Below the pieces are notes generated by a model. It was not told where the DNA came from. It did not search any database and saw only the letters and a list, made by a program, of their open reading frames with translations. Source: a bacterium 1XD8-76 (GTDB taxonomy: Bacteria > Bacillota > Clostridia > Lachnospirales > Lachnospiraceae). Taken from it: a DNA stretch of 54,842 nucleotides. The DNA is taken from positions 1-54,842 of the forward strand of contig RAZE01000024.1 in the NCBI GenBank assembly GCA_003611955.1, written 5' to 3'. Shown here one piece after another: positions 24,397 to 33,276 of this stretch (positions are counted from its first letter, which is position 1; every line of letters starts with the position of its first letter). The translations under genes were made by a program, and so were the position numbers.

Positions 24397-25764
24397 TTAC
24401 TCTTCTTTCATCCTGTCTAACTTTAATTGTCCCTTGGTCTGTATATTTTCCAATGTCGTATCAAGATCCTGTTCTCCCGCAAATAATAACTCACACTCTA
24501 CCTTAATGATCTCATCTTTTATCTCATTCAACACAACGCCGTCTACAGAATAATCCAGTGCATCAAAGTATACCTGTTTGTTGAAGGGTTTCCAGCCATC
24601 CGGTATGGATGTCATGAATGATTCATCCTCACAGATGGACTTCAGCGTAGGCAATCCAATATTCTCCATCTCGCCCTGCACTTCTTCGCTTGCCGCCATA
24701 TATTTTATGTACTCCCAGGCTTCATCTTTATACGGTGTTTTCTCTGAAATACCTATCGCAGTTGTCCACAATGGCGATCTCCACTGCCCGTATGTCGGAT
24801 TGGAAGGGAAAGTCACAATATCCCATTCAAAACTGTCTCCGATCGCCGAATTGAAACTTTCCATATCCCAGGCCGCGCCTACTGTCATGGCAAATTTGCC
24901 TGTTTCAAATGTTCCGCCAATATCTGCCGCCATTGTCGGTGTCGGAGAAACCTGCTCAACCTGGTACAGATTAGCCAAAAATTCAAGACCGTCTCTGTAT
25001 CCCTGCGTGTCTGCTGTCATCGTTCCACTTTCCCAATCCCAGGCTTTATGTCCATCATACAGATTTCTTGCAAGCTCGTAGGACCACCATGATGAGAGAT
25101 CTACCCCCCACACTTTATCCTCTCCTTCTCCCTTTGTCAAAGCCTTTGCAGCCGCAACGAAATCTTCCTCCGTCCAGTCATTTGTCGGAATGGGTACATT
25201 GTTTTCTTCAAACATTGTCTTATTATAGAAAATGAATGCCGCATTAAACGATGTAGGTGCCGCATAAACGCTTCCATTATAGGACAATCCGTCCATGACT
25301 CCATCTACCCAAACATCCTGCAGTCCATCCGCCTCAATGTAGGAATCTAACGGAGTAAACAGCCCCTCCTTGAAATACTCACCGCCAAAATCCCCGGCAA
25401 TCATTACCATATCCGCTAATGTATCGGATGATATTTCCAATGTCAGTTTATCGTGGAATCCCTCCGGAATTGCCTCCAGATTAACATGTATTTTATCATT
25501 TGCCGCATTAAACTGTTCTGTCCATTTCTCTCTGTATTCAATTTCTTTTTGGTTTCCCCATAAAAGGAACCTTAATTCCACCTTCTCACCATCTGCTTCA
25601 GTTGCTGCATTGCCTTCATTGCTTTCTGCATCAGCAGTATTGTCTGATTCCTGAGCAGGTGCAGCCGGTTCTGCAGATGATCCACATCCTGTTGATACTG
25701 ATAACATTACTGCCAGCATAATTACTAAGCTGACAAACTTTTTCATTTTCTTTTTTCGCACCAT
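24397..25764 (-). CDS. Sugar-binding lipoprotein of a CUT1 ABC transporter
   Basis: 455 residues. The signal peptide is basic then hydrophobic (MVRKKKMKKFVSLVIMLAVM) and ends in a lipobox with the lipid-bearing C27 (VSTGC), followed by an acidic Ala/Glu-rich linker. The mature part is a MalE-like extracellular binding protein (WTEQFNAANDKIHVNLEAIP, then VWGVDLSSWW and MTVGAAWDMESF). The ATG at 25764 has GGAGG eight bases upstream; the frame opens five codons earlier, but that ATG overlaps the site. It is first in the operon, divergent from the GH30 gene. The ligand is presumed to be a galactan or arabinogalactan oligosaccharide. Confidence 0.9.
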   Translation of the reverse strand: MVRKKKMKKFVSLVIMLAVMLSVSTGCGSSAEPAAPAQESDNTADAESNEGNAATEADGEKVELRFLLWGNQKEIEYREKWTEQFNAANDKIHVNLEAIPEGFHDKLTLEISSDTLADMVMIAGDFGGEYFKEGLFTPLDSYIEADGLQDVWVDGVMDGLSYNGSVYAAPTSFNAAFIFYNKTMFEENNVPIPTNDWTEEDFVAAAKALTKGEGEDKVWGVDLSSWWSYELARNLYDGHKAWDWESGTMTADTQGYRDGLEFLANLYQVEQVSPTPTMAADIGGTFETGKFAMTVGAAWDMESFNSAIGDSFEWDIVTFPSNPTYGQWRSPLWTTAIGISEKTPYKDEAWEYIKYMAASEEVQGEMENIGLPTLKSICEDESFMTSIPDGWKPFNKQVYFDALDYSVDGVVLNEIKDEIIKVECELLFAGEQDLDTTLENIQTKGQLKLDRMKEE

Positions 25765-25805
25765 TGACAAATCCTCCATTCGTATTGTATAATTTGTTCA
25801 TATTT

Positions 25806-25877
25806 TGTAAACGTTTTCTCTTTAACAACTATAACATGCACATTTTTATATGTCAACAATTATTATCCAATTGTTGA
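25806..25877. promoter_or_regulatory. Divergent regulatory region: promoter, cre/LacI-type site and 25-bp dyad
   Basis: Minus-strand TTGACA (25851-25856) and TATAGT (25828-25833), 17 bp apart, form a strong promoter for the transporter operon. Just downstream of its start point lies TGTAAACGTTTTCT (25806-25819), one base off a cre-type consensus and also a good LacI-family operator. Overlapping the -35 is a perfect dyad, TCAACAATT (25853-25861) and AATTGTTGA (25869-25877), with a 7-bp spacer. The dyad also lies close upstream of the GH30 gene, so one protein could govern both directions. The sites are seen; the binding proteins are inferred. Confidence 0.65.
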
Positions 25878-25903
25878 AAATATACAGAAAGGAGAGGTAA
25901 ATC

Positions 25904-27799
25904 ATGCAACATAACAAGAAAGCTCATTTAAAGAAATTACTATCATCTTTGCTGATAGCCATATTTCTAATTTCCTCTATACCTATTAGCGTTTCAGCGC
26001 AAAACACTGTAACTATTAGTCCAGAATATGAATTCCAAACTTTCAAAGGGTGGGGAACTTCACTCTCCTGGTGGGGAAATGCTATCGGCGGCTGGCAAAA
26101 CAAAGCTAAACAGAAAGAAATTTTAGATTTATTATATGACGAAAATACCGGATTAGGTCTTAATGTTGCAAGATATAATATCGGCGGCGGCGATGATCCG
26201 ACACATACTCATATGCGTAACGGTGCCTGCCTCGAAGGTTATCAACCGTCTCCAGGAGTATGGGATTATGATGCTGATGAAACGCAGCGTTACATATTGA
26301 ATGAAGCAATATCCCGCGGTGTCAACATCGTTGAAGGATTTTCTAAAACTCCGCCTTATTGGATGACCTATAGCGGATGCGCTGCCGGAAACGTTAATGG
26401 CACCAGCAATTTGAAACCGGAATATTATGCTGACTATGCTGACTATTTGGCTGAAGTATATTTACTATTTCAAAATACTTATGGCATAACTTTTGACTCT
26501 ATTTCCCCGATAAACGAACCCAATGGACCCTGGTGGGAAATAAACAATCGGCAGGAAGGGTGTCACTATGAGCATAATGAGCAGAATGATCTATTTAAAG
26601 TATTAAATGAAACTTTTGATAATAAAGGCTTATCTGACGTTACTATTGCCGGGCCAGAAGGTTTTGAATATGATGCAACTATATCCTCATGGAATTCATA
26701 TGACAGTGGAGCAAAATCCAGCATTGACAAAATCAATTGCCATTCCTATTATGGCTCAGAGCGTTTATATCTTAATACCATAGCATTGTGTAACAATAAA
26801 CGCCTGTCCATATCTGAATACGGTGTCGGCGTCGGTGATCATGATCATAATGCCATTGAAAGCTCTTTGGAATTAGCCCGCAAAATTCGTAATGATGTTC
26901 ATGACACCCAAGTAGAAACATGGGTATACTGGCAAGCTGTAGAAGAGGAGTTTGATGTAAACAACTGGGGATTCATACATGCTAATTTCGAAGGCGAAGA
27001 AGATTATTCCATTACTAAGCAATATTACGGCATGGGGAATTTCAGCAAGTTCATCAGGCCGGATTCCACTATAATTGGTGCTGATAATTCTGACATGCTT
27101 GTTGCACTGAACAAAAATACCAATAAACTGACAATAGTTGTGATCAATGATAGTTCATCTCAAAACAGCTATACTATTGATTTATCTAAGTTTGCAACTG
27201 TTGGAGGAAGTGCAAGTGCATACAGAACTTCCTCTACAGAAAATCTGGCACAACTAAATTCGATCAATATTCAGAATAAAACTTTGCAGATTGACACTGC
27301 TCCGAAATCAATTACTACTTACGTTGTAGATAATGTAACTTCAGATAAGACACCTGTATTTGATCGGAATAAGGTTTATAGAATTGTGAACAACTGTGAC
27401 AATAATAAAGTCATAGATGTACGTGACTCTTCACCTGAAAACAGCGCAGACATTGTTATTATGGATAAAGACAGCAGCAGCGCAAGCCAAAACTGGATAT
27501 TTATAGTTAATGATACCGGAGAATACTATATTGCCAATGTAAATGCTGCAAAGATGCTTGATGTTCCAGGCGCTTCAAAAGAAAATAGTGTATCTACAAA
27601 ATTATGGCAGGCTAATGGTGATAATAACCAGCTATGGAGAATCACCGACTTAGGTAATGGCTACTTCAGCATTATTAACAAAAACAGTAATAAAGCCCTG
27701 GGAATTAAAAATGGCAATATCGTAAATGGTAATAACATTGATCAGTATGATTTTCATGAATATGACAATCAACAGTGGGAATTTGAAGAAGTCAATTAA
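25904..27799 (+). CDS. Secreted GH30-type endo-beta-1,6-galactanase-like enzyme with ricin-type domain
   Basis: 631 residues. The signal peptide is about 1-32 (KKLLSSLLIAIFLISS, ending VSA), with no lipobox or wall anchor, so it is likely released. The GH30 barrel starts FQTFKGWGTSLSWWG. Acid/base E205 lies in SPINEPNGPWW and nucleophile E305 in LSISEYGVG. A beta-sandwich follows (380-475), then a ricin-B/CBM13-like domain (about 485-631) with NWIF, QLWRI and QQWEF as QxW-type marks. The GWGTSLSWW opening is like the GH30 group that cuts beta-1,6-galactan; beta-glucosidic or xylan activity is the alternative. GGAGAGG precedes the ATG. Confidence 0.85.
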   Translation: MQHNKKAHLKKLLSSLLIAIFLISSIPISVSAQNTVTISPEYEFQTFKGWGTSLSWWGNAIGGWQNKAKQKEILDLLYDENTGLGLNVARYNIGGGDDPTHTHMRNGACLEGYQPSPGVWDYDADETQRYILNEAISRGVNIVEGFSKTPPYWMTYSGCAAGNVNGTSNLKPEYYADYADYLAEVYLLFQNTYGITFDSISPINEPNGPWWEINNRQEGCHYEHNEQNDLFKVLNETFDNKGLSDVTIAGPEGFEYDATISSWNSYDSGAKSSIDKINCHSYYGSERLYLNTIALCNNKRLSISEYGVGVGDHDHNAIESSLELARKIRNDVHDTQVETWVYWQAVEEEFDVNNWGFIHANFEGEEDYSITKQYYGMGNFSKFIRPDSTIIGADNSDMLVALNKNTNKLTIVVINDSSSQNSYTIDLSKFATVGGSASAYRTSSTENLAQLNSINIQNKTLQIDTAPKSITTYVVDNVTSDKTPVFDRNKVYRIVNNCDNNKVIDVRDSSPENSADIVIMDKDSSSASQNWIFIVNDTGEYYIANVNAAKMLDVPGASKENSVSTKLWQANGDNNQLWRITDLGNGYFSIINKNSNKALGIKNGNIVNGNNIDQYDFHEYDNQQWEFEEVN

Positions 27800-27850
27800 A
27801 AATAAGCCCTCTTCTCTAAAATCTGATCTGTTATATTTTATTAATATTTA

Positions 27851-27900
27851 GTTGCAAAGAAAACGCTGGCCCTTTTTCTGACCAGTGTTTTCTTTGCAAC
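27851..27900. terminator. Bidirectional terminator between convergent GH30 and GH35 genes
   Basis: GTTGCAAAGAAAACGCTGG pairs with CCAGTGTTTTCTTTGCAAC, giving a 19-bp stem with one mismatch and a 12-nt loop. It lies about 50 bp after the GH30 stop and 12 bp from the GH35 stop. A- and T-rich tails on both sides suit termination in both directions. Confidence 0.85.
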
Positions 27901-27911
27901 GTTCATTTATT

Positions 27912-29651
27912 TTAAATCCACGGTTCACCACATAATCGAATAGAGTTTGACACTTTCCCCTCTGTCTCAAATACAATTATTGTATTTTTTCCTTTCTTCA
28001 AAAGCGGTGCCGGTATATAGAGCCTTCTCTGCGGACCTATCTCCCAGAATCGGCCTATATTAAAATCATTGACAAAAGCAGCCCCTTTCCCCCAGCCGTT
28101 CATATCCAAAAACGTATCTGCCGCATTTTCTATTTCAAATTCAAATTCATAAAATCCAGGCAGTCCTTTTCTCGCAGGATATGTAAAATCAATCTTTCTC
28201 AAATCATCCAGCGGAAGCGGATAAATTGTCCACCCAAAATGCAGGCAGCCATTTATCTGTATTCCCCCGTCTATTCCCTTTCTTTGCTCTTCCATGATCG
28301 GCGTAAAATTTACACGCCCCATATTTTCCATTAAAATGTCAATCTTACCAGTGGTACATGTTATAGGATCTACCTTATGTTCAATCAACAGTTCCTTGTC
28401 ATAGAGCGTTAATACAGGTTTTTCATCCAAAAAAATGTTTGCTCTGTCATTTGCTTTCCACAAGCGCAGTTTCCTTAAGCACTCCAACTCCGGTATTTTA
28501 CTTTCATACAATATATATCCGTATCCCTGATCAACCTTCTCCATACATACCGGATAATTCTTTTCTATTGGTTTAGACAGGTTGCTAAGGTTATTAAATA
28601 AATCACTGCTTCTCGTCAGTTTGGGAATTCCGTAGTCTTCTCTTTTTATCTTATTACTCAAATTTATTTTTGGTAAATCAACATATTTACTGATAGCTTT
28701 TTGAAACGCTTTATATTTAGGGGTTATCTGTCCATCCTCTGTAAGCAGCGCATCATAATCATAAGAAGTTACGTCCGGCTCCAATTTGTCATAATAATTG
28801 GCCCCATTCATAAACCCGAAATTAGTTCCTCCTTCAAACATATATATGTTGACATGACCTTCCTGAAGAATATCTTCCAAATCCTTCAAGTGCTCTTCTA
28901 CATCTCCTGTGTGATGATCTCCGCCCCAATAATCAAACCAGCCAACCCAAAACTCCATACACATCAGTGGAGCATTTCCGATTTTTTTTCTCATCACTTC
29001 AAACTGTGCTTTTCCTTTAGAGCCAAAATTTCCTGTTTGTAAAGCCCCCTCTAATCTTCCGTGCTCAAAAGCCTCATCCCACGGCCCATCTGATGTTACA
29101 AGAGGAACCTCACAGCCATTTTCCAGCATTATATTTTTTAAACACTCCATATAAGCTGAATCGTCGCCGTAATAGCCATATTCATTCTCCACCTGCATAA
29201 AAATCACCGGGCCGCCCCTCGTAATCTGCAGCGGGGCTATCACTTCAAACAGCACTTTATAATATTCCCGAATATGCTGAATATACGGTTCATATATACA
29301 CCGCAGCTTCATCCCATCCTCTTTTAAAAGCCAATACGGAAGTCCTCCAAATTCCCACTCTCCGCATATGTACGGCGATGGCCTGAGTATTACCATAAGT
29401 CCAAGATCCTGCGCCATTTTGACATACCTGGCAATATCCAGCATTCCACTGAAATCAAAATGGCCTTTATGTTTTTCGTGAAGATTCCATGGGATATATG
29501 TCTCCACAGTATTACACCCCAATACTTTCAATTTTTCAAGCCGGTCCTGCCAGTACTCCGATACTATCCGAAAATAATTCATACCTCCGGAAATAATTTT
29601 AACTTTTTCACCATCTAAATAAAAATCATCTTTTATTTCGAATTTATGCAC
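27912..29651 (-). CDS. GH35 beta-galactosidase
   Basis: 579 residues, no signal peptide, so cytoplasmic. The barrel has the GH35 opening SGGMNYFRI and YWQDRLEKLKVLGCNTVETYIPW, then RPSPYICGEWEFGGLPYWL. Acid/base E157 lies in MQVENEYGYYG and nucleophile E233 in MEFWVGWFDYWGG. The C-terminal part has jelly-roll features (GWGKGAAFVNDFNIGRFWEIGPQRRLYIP). It is the second gene after GH51, 73 bp downstream and same strand. It would take terminal galactose from imported arabinogalactan or galactan oligosaccharides. Confidence 0.93.
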   Translation of the reverse strand: MHKFEIKDDFYLDGEKVKIISGGMNYFRIVSEYWQDRLEKLKVLGCNTVETYIPWNLHEKHKGHFDFSGMLDIARYVKMAQDLGLMVILRPSPYICGEWEFGGLPYWLLKEDGMKLRCIYEPYIQHIREYYKVLFEVIAPLQITRGGPVIFMQVENEYGYYGDDSAYMECLKNIMLENGCEVPLVTSDGPWDEAFEHGRLEGALQTGNFGSKGKAQFEVMRKKIGNAPLMCMEFWVGWFDYWGGDHHTGDVEEHLKDLEDILQEGHVNIYMFEGGTNFGFMNGANYYDKLEPDVTSYDYDALLTEDGQITPKYKAFQKAISKYVDLPKINLSNKIKREDYGIPKLTRSSDLFNNLSNLSKPIEKNYPVCMEKVDQGYGYILYESKIPELECLRKLRLWKANDRANIFLDEKPVLTLYDKELLIEHKVDPITCTTGKIDILMENMGRVNFTPIMEEQRKGIDGGIQINGCLHFGWTIYPLPLDDLRKIDFTYPARKGLPGFYEFEFEIENAADTFLDMNGWGKGAAFVNDFNIGRFWEIGPQRRLYIPAPLLKKGKNTIIVFETEGKVSNSIRLCGEPWI

Positions 29652-29724
29652 AGTTCTTTCCTCTCATCCTTTTTAAGTATTATTCATTTAGACTGCAATA
29701 AAAGCTCCTGCCGTTTTCAAGTCT

Positions 29725-31242
29725 TTAGTCCTCCGTTTTATTTTTTAACCTTATCACATTCCATGATGCCCTTTTCAACACTGTTTTTATATTTTGTCCG
29801 TCTGCATATATTTTAAGATCTTTTACAGGTTTTACCCGCTCTTTATTTAAAGAATTTTCTGTCTTCAAATCTTCTGAAACAAGCATCAGCTTTTCTAAAA
29901 TTTTCATTTTGCCAAAACTTCGAATGTCTAATATAAGCTCCTGATCTTCTGACAGGTTACGATTTACTGCAAAAATCGTCAGTTCTTCTTTCTCCTTTAA
30001 ATATACTGCTGCGCAAATTACATCACGAACCTCTTCATGGCAGCTTGTTCTATGGCAAGGCGTATTTACTACTGTTTTTATTACTGTCCCCCTTCCATAA
30101 AGAGACGCATGCAAAAACGGATAATATATCGTCTGCCGCCACACACCCTCTTCCTCTGTCATAATCGGCGCAATCACATTGACAAGCTGAGCCAGACAGG
30201 CAATCTTTACCCGATCAGCATGATTCAGCAAAGTAATCAACATCAATCCCACCAGCAAAGCATCTTCAAAAGTATAATGATCTTCTAAAAGGTGCGGTGC
30301 GATTTGCCATGGGTGTCTTTTTATAATATCCTCTTCCTCTTTCTTAGAATGAAACCAGACATTCCACTCATCAAAACTCAAATGCATTTTCTTTTTACTT
30401 CTTTTTTTTGCCTGCACATAATCACATAATGAAACAACCGTATGAATAAATTCATCCATATCATCCGATTTCGCCAGATAGTCATCACTGTCATTACTGT
30501 CATTTCCATAATACTGATGCAGCGATAAATAATCTACATAATCATAATTTTCCTCCAACGTCACTGCATCCCACTGTGGAAAAGTTGGCATATCTTTAGA
30601 TGAACTTCCACAAGAAACCAATTCAATGGAAGGATCAATCAATTTCATTGCCTTCCCGGCTTCTGCAGAAATCCTGCCGTATTCTTCCATGGTCCTTCTC
30701 CCCAATTGCCACTCCCCATCCATCTCATTTCCCAGACACCAAAGCTTTATTCCATAGGGTTCTTTCATGCCGTGCTTCTTCCGCAAATCACTATATCTTG
30801 TCCCTGATGAGAAATTACAATATTCCAGAAGATTGCAGGCGTCCGGTACGCCTCTGGTTCCTAAATTGACCGCCATCATTATATCCGCTTTGGCCTTCTT
30901 TGCCCAGTTTGCGAATTCACCAAGCCCAAATGTATTTGGCTCAATAGTTTTCCACGCTAAATCCATCCTGGGAAATCTCTGGTCTATAGGCCCTACACCA
31001 TCTTCCCAAAAATAGTTAGATACAAAATTCCCTCCCGGATAACGAATAACAGAAACCTGCAACTCCTTTACTAACTCCAATACATCCTGTCGAAACCCAT
31101 TCTCATCTCTGCTAAAATGATCCGGCTGATAAATGCCCCCATATACTGCTCTGCCAAGATGTTCTATAAAAGAACCAAATATTCTATGATCTACATCTGA
31201 AATTTCGTAATCTCTGTCGATAACTATATTAGTTTTTCTCAT
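29725..31242 (-). CDS. abfA: GH51 alpha-L-arabinofuranosidase
   Basis: 505 residues, cytoplasmic. The N-terminus (FGSFIEHLGRAVYGGIY, residues 22-38) and the VIRYPGGNF motif are classic. Acid/base E173 lies in CLGNEMDGEWQ and nucleophile E292 in LSFDEWNVW. A C-terminal beta-sandwich follows. Length matches the family. It would strip alpha-L-arabinofuranose from imported side chains so that the GH35 enzymes can reach the galactan. It heads a two-gene operon; the GGAGAG site precedes the ATG. The symbol is used for the family role; paralogues may exist elsewhere in the genome. Confidence 0.95.
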   Translation of the reverse strand: MRKTNIVIDRDYEISDVDHRIFGSFIEHLGRAVYGGIYQPDHFSRDENGFRQDVLELVKELQVSVIRYPGGNFVSNYFWEDGVGPIDQRFPRMDLAWKTIEPNTFGLGEFANWAKKAKADIMMAVNLGTRGVPDACNLLEYCNFSSGTRYSDLRKKHGMKEPYGIKLWCLGNEMDGEWQLGRRTMEEYGRISAEAGKAMKLIDPSIELVSCGSSSKDMPTFPQWDAVTLEENYDYVDYLSLHQYYGNDSNDSDDYLAKSDDMDEFIHTVVSLCDYVQAKKRSKKKMHLSFDEWNVWFHSKKEEEDIIKRHPWQIAPHLLEDHYTFEDALLVGLMLITLLNHADRVKIACLAQLVNVIAPIMTEEEGVWRQTIYYPFLHASLYGRGTVIKTVVNTPCHRTSCHEEVRDVICAAVYLKEKEELTIFAVNRNLSEDQELILDIRSFGKMKILEKLMLVSEDLKTENSLNKERVKPVKDLKIYADGQNIKTVLKRASWNVIRLKNKTED

Positions 31243-31355
31243 GCTGTCTCTCCGTGCCTTTTAAATCATTACTATCCGAATATAATCTCTATTTTTATAG
31301 TTTATCATCATTTTAATATAGCAACAAGAAAAAAAGCATAAAGGTTAACACTTAT

Positions 31356-31661
31356 TTACTGATATGCGTCTTTCTCACCTTGTTTTTTCTGCAGTTCTTC
31401 GAAATGACTTTTCAGCAGTTCTGCCGCTACTCTGGGAAAAACAGCCAGTTTCCTATATCCCCTCCATTGATAATAAGCGGCATCTGGTGATGCACTCCCA
31501 CCATGCACCCTTCCGCCTTGCGTGTGAGGATCGTAAACCTGTCTCCCGCGGGATCTTTATGATAGATTCCCGCCAGATACAGAATCTCATCCGGCAATCT
31601 TTTCTATTTCTCTCATCGTGTCATCATCCACATAAAACACACCGCACATAACTCTTCCCAT
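31356..31661 (-). pseudogene. Decayed SRAP/YedK (HMCES-like) gene
   Basis: Directly after the Y-family polymerase stop, the minus strand reads MCGVFYVDDDTMREIEKIAG and stops (31649-31587). In a second block it continues with EILYLAGIYHKDP, FTILTRKAEGCMVGVHHQMP and LIINGGDIGNWLF, then another stop. A third frame gives AELLKSHFEELQKKQ. These are the catalytic MCG start, the core and the tail of the SOS-associated SRAP family, which caps abasic sites in single-stranded DNA. The middle (roughly 100 codons, including the expected Asn and Glu) is missing and two frame breaks are present, so it is non-functional. Confidence 0.75.
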
Positions 31662-31666
31662 CCAAT

Positions 31667-32956
31667 CTACAGATTTCTTGCCTTTTCATGCTCCACATTT
31701 ATCCCTAATGTTACCCCACTGCGCCTCTCTTTATCCAGACCGCCGCTCATATGGGCAACGTTACTCTTCAAAAAACTTGCCCTGAGAACGGCATCCTCCC
31801 CATATTTTTCCCGGATCCTATCTATCGTTCGGTTCAGAGTTTCCAGCCTGTCATATTTCTGCAGGTCAAAAAGATTATACTGCCTTCCGGTATTTCTTTC
31901 TACTTTTGAGGTATGCACTCCGATCTGCCTGATCGGCGTCCTCCTATCCCACAGCTTTTGGAACAGTTTACATACCGCCGCATAAATTTCCTCCGTCACG
32001 TCAGTGGGCGTCAACAGCTGCATCTGCTTGTTGGCATATTGAAACTCACAGCTGGTGATATGTACGCTGACCACGCTTATTTTCACATTGTCATCCCGCA
32101 GTCTCATCCCCACCGTCTCGCAGAGGGAAAGCATCAAGTGTCTTGCGTACTCTTCCGTCACAATATCCACAGGCGCCGTCAGACTGTTTCCATATCCCTT
32201 ATTCGCCTCATGCGTAAACATATAGGACTGCAGGTCCTCGCCCCTTGCGTATCCCTGTATGATCTTTCCCGGCGTTTTCAGGTGGGCTTCGATCATCTCC
32301 TCATTCGCCTGTGCCAGTTCCCCGATCGTAAAGATTCCCAGACGATGCAGCCTGGCCGCCGTCGCCTTTCCCACAAAAAACAATTCCGACACGGGCAGCG
32401 GCCACATCTTCTTTTCTATCTCCTCCGGAAAGAGCGTGTGCACCTTGTCCGGCTTGGAAAAATCGCCTGCCATTTTCGATAAAAGGAAATTTGTGGATAT
32501 CCCAATATTGACCGTAAATCCCAGTTCTTCCCTTATCTCATCCTTTAATCCATGAGCAAAACTCACCATCTGTCCTTGCCCGTACAGCTTTTCATAGCCG
32601 TCAAATATTGCCCACGCTTCATCGATGCTGTACTGGATCACCTGATCTGTATACTTTTTCAGTTTTGCAATAAATGCTCTGGACGCGCTGACATATAAGC
32701 CATAGTCCGGAGGCACAACAATAAGCTCCGGACATTTCTGCTTTGCCGTTACAATGGCTTCCCCGGTCTTAATGCCGTACTTTTTCGCCGGTGTGCTCTT
32801 CGCAAGCACAATTCCATGCCGTTTTTCCTGATCCCCTCCCACAATGCTCGGTATCAGGCGCAGGTCTGCCTTCTCCCCCAGTATATTCACCCGGTACGCC
32901 GCGCTCCAGGAGAGAAATGCGCTGTTTGCATCTATATGAAAAATATAGGTCCTCAT
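31667..32956 (-). CDS. Y-family translesion DNA polymerase (DinB/UmuC type)
   Basis: A 429-residue polymerase that copies damaged DNA. D9 in FHIDANSAF and D112-E113 in YSIDEAWAIFDGY are the metal-binding triad. VPPDYGLYVSASRAF and NIGISTNFLLSKMAGDFSKPD are finger and palm motifs. Helix-hairpin-helix (LHRLGIFTIGELAQ) and little-finger regions follow. The ATG at 32956 is chosen because the fold begins there and the upstream gene stops two bases before; the open frame runs 31 codons further but overlaps that gene. LexA-type boxes upstream indicate SOS control. The second aromatic after SIDEA (W) differs from the usual F-L, a mild oddity. Confidence 0.92.
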   Translation of the reverse strand: MRTYIFHIDANSAFLSWSAAYRVNILGEKADLRLIPSIVGGDQEKRHGIVLAKSTPAKKYGIKTGEAIVTAKQKCPELIVVPPDYGLYVSASRAFIAKLKKYTDQVIQYSIDEAWAIFDGYEKLYGQGQMVSFAHGLKDEIREELGFTVNIGISTNFLLSKMAGDFSKPDKVHTLFPEEIEKKMWPLPVSELFFVGKATAARLHRLGIFTIGELAQANEEMIEAHLKTPGKIIQGYARGEDLQSYMFTHEANKGYGNSLTAPVDIVTEEYARHLMLSLCETVGMRLRDDNVKISVVSVHITSCEFQYANKQMQLLTPTDVTEEIYAAVCKLFQKLWDRRTPIRQIGVHTSKVERNTGRQYNLFDLQKYDRLETLNRTIDRIREKYGEDAVLRASFLKSNVAHMSGGLDKERRSGVTLGINVEHEKARNL

Positions 32957-32958
32957 AC

Positions 32959-33258
32959 TTACAGAAACTGGATAATCCTCCACTTCTGGGTTGCCGTATT
33001 GTATCTCATCTCCAGTGTTCTGCACATCTCTCCCTGCCTGATCCGGCATACAAACTGCTTTTCTCTTATGCCGACATAATTTTTTTCTCCCTGCGATATG
33101 ATATTTTCTATCCGGAAATTCTTAATTTCATGTTCTTCCGTCTCCAGTCGGAACCACAGAGGCGTGATCCTGCCGTCACGGTCTGTAACCGACAAAAGCT
33201 GAACCGGGATATTGACTGTCTCTGTCTGATAAATTCCGTCATGAACCTGATCTTTCAC
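32959..33258 (-). CDS. Small SOS-cassette protein upstream of the Y-family polymerase
   Basis: About 99 residues, beta-rich, containing ITPLWFRLETEEHEIKNFRI and a KNYVGIREKQFVCRI strand. Similar small proteins precede Y-family polymerases in Clostridia, which I recall from such loci but could not check. It ends two bases before the polymerase ATG, so translation is coupled. The start is probably the GTG at 33258 with AGGGG nine bases upstream; another GTG at 33267 is possible. By position it could be a regulator or accessory factor of the polymerase, comparable in place to YolD, but no homology to YolD is visible. Confidence 0.7.
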   Translation of the reverse strand: MKDQVHDGIYQTETVNIPVQLLSVTDRDGRITPLWFRLETEEHEIKNFRIENIISQGEKNYVGIREKQFVCRIRQGEMCRTLEMRYNTATQKWRIIQFL

Positions 33259-33276
33259 TTCTCTCACCCCTTTTCA

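Noticed and set aside
31364..31651. Plus-strand 95-codon gene downstream of GH51
   Set aside because: It lies opposite the decayed SRAP gene, whose minus-strand blocks have clear family motifs; the plus frame has none.
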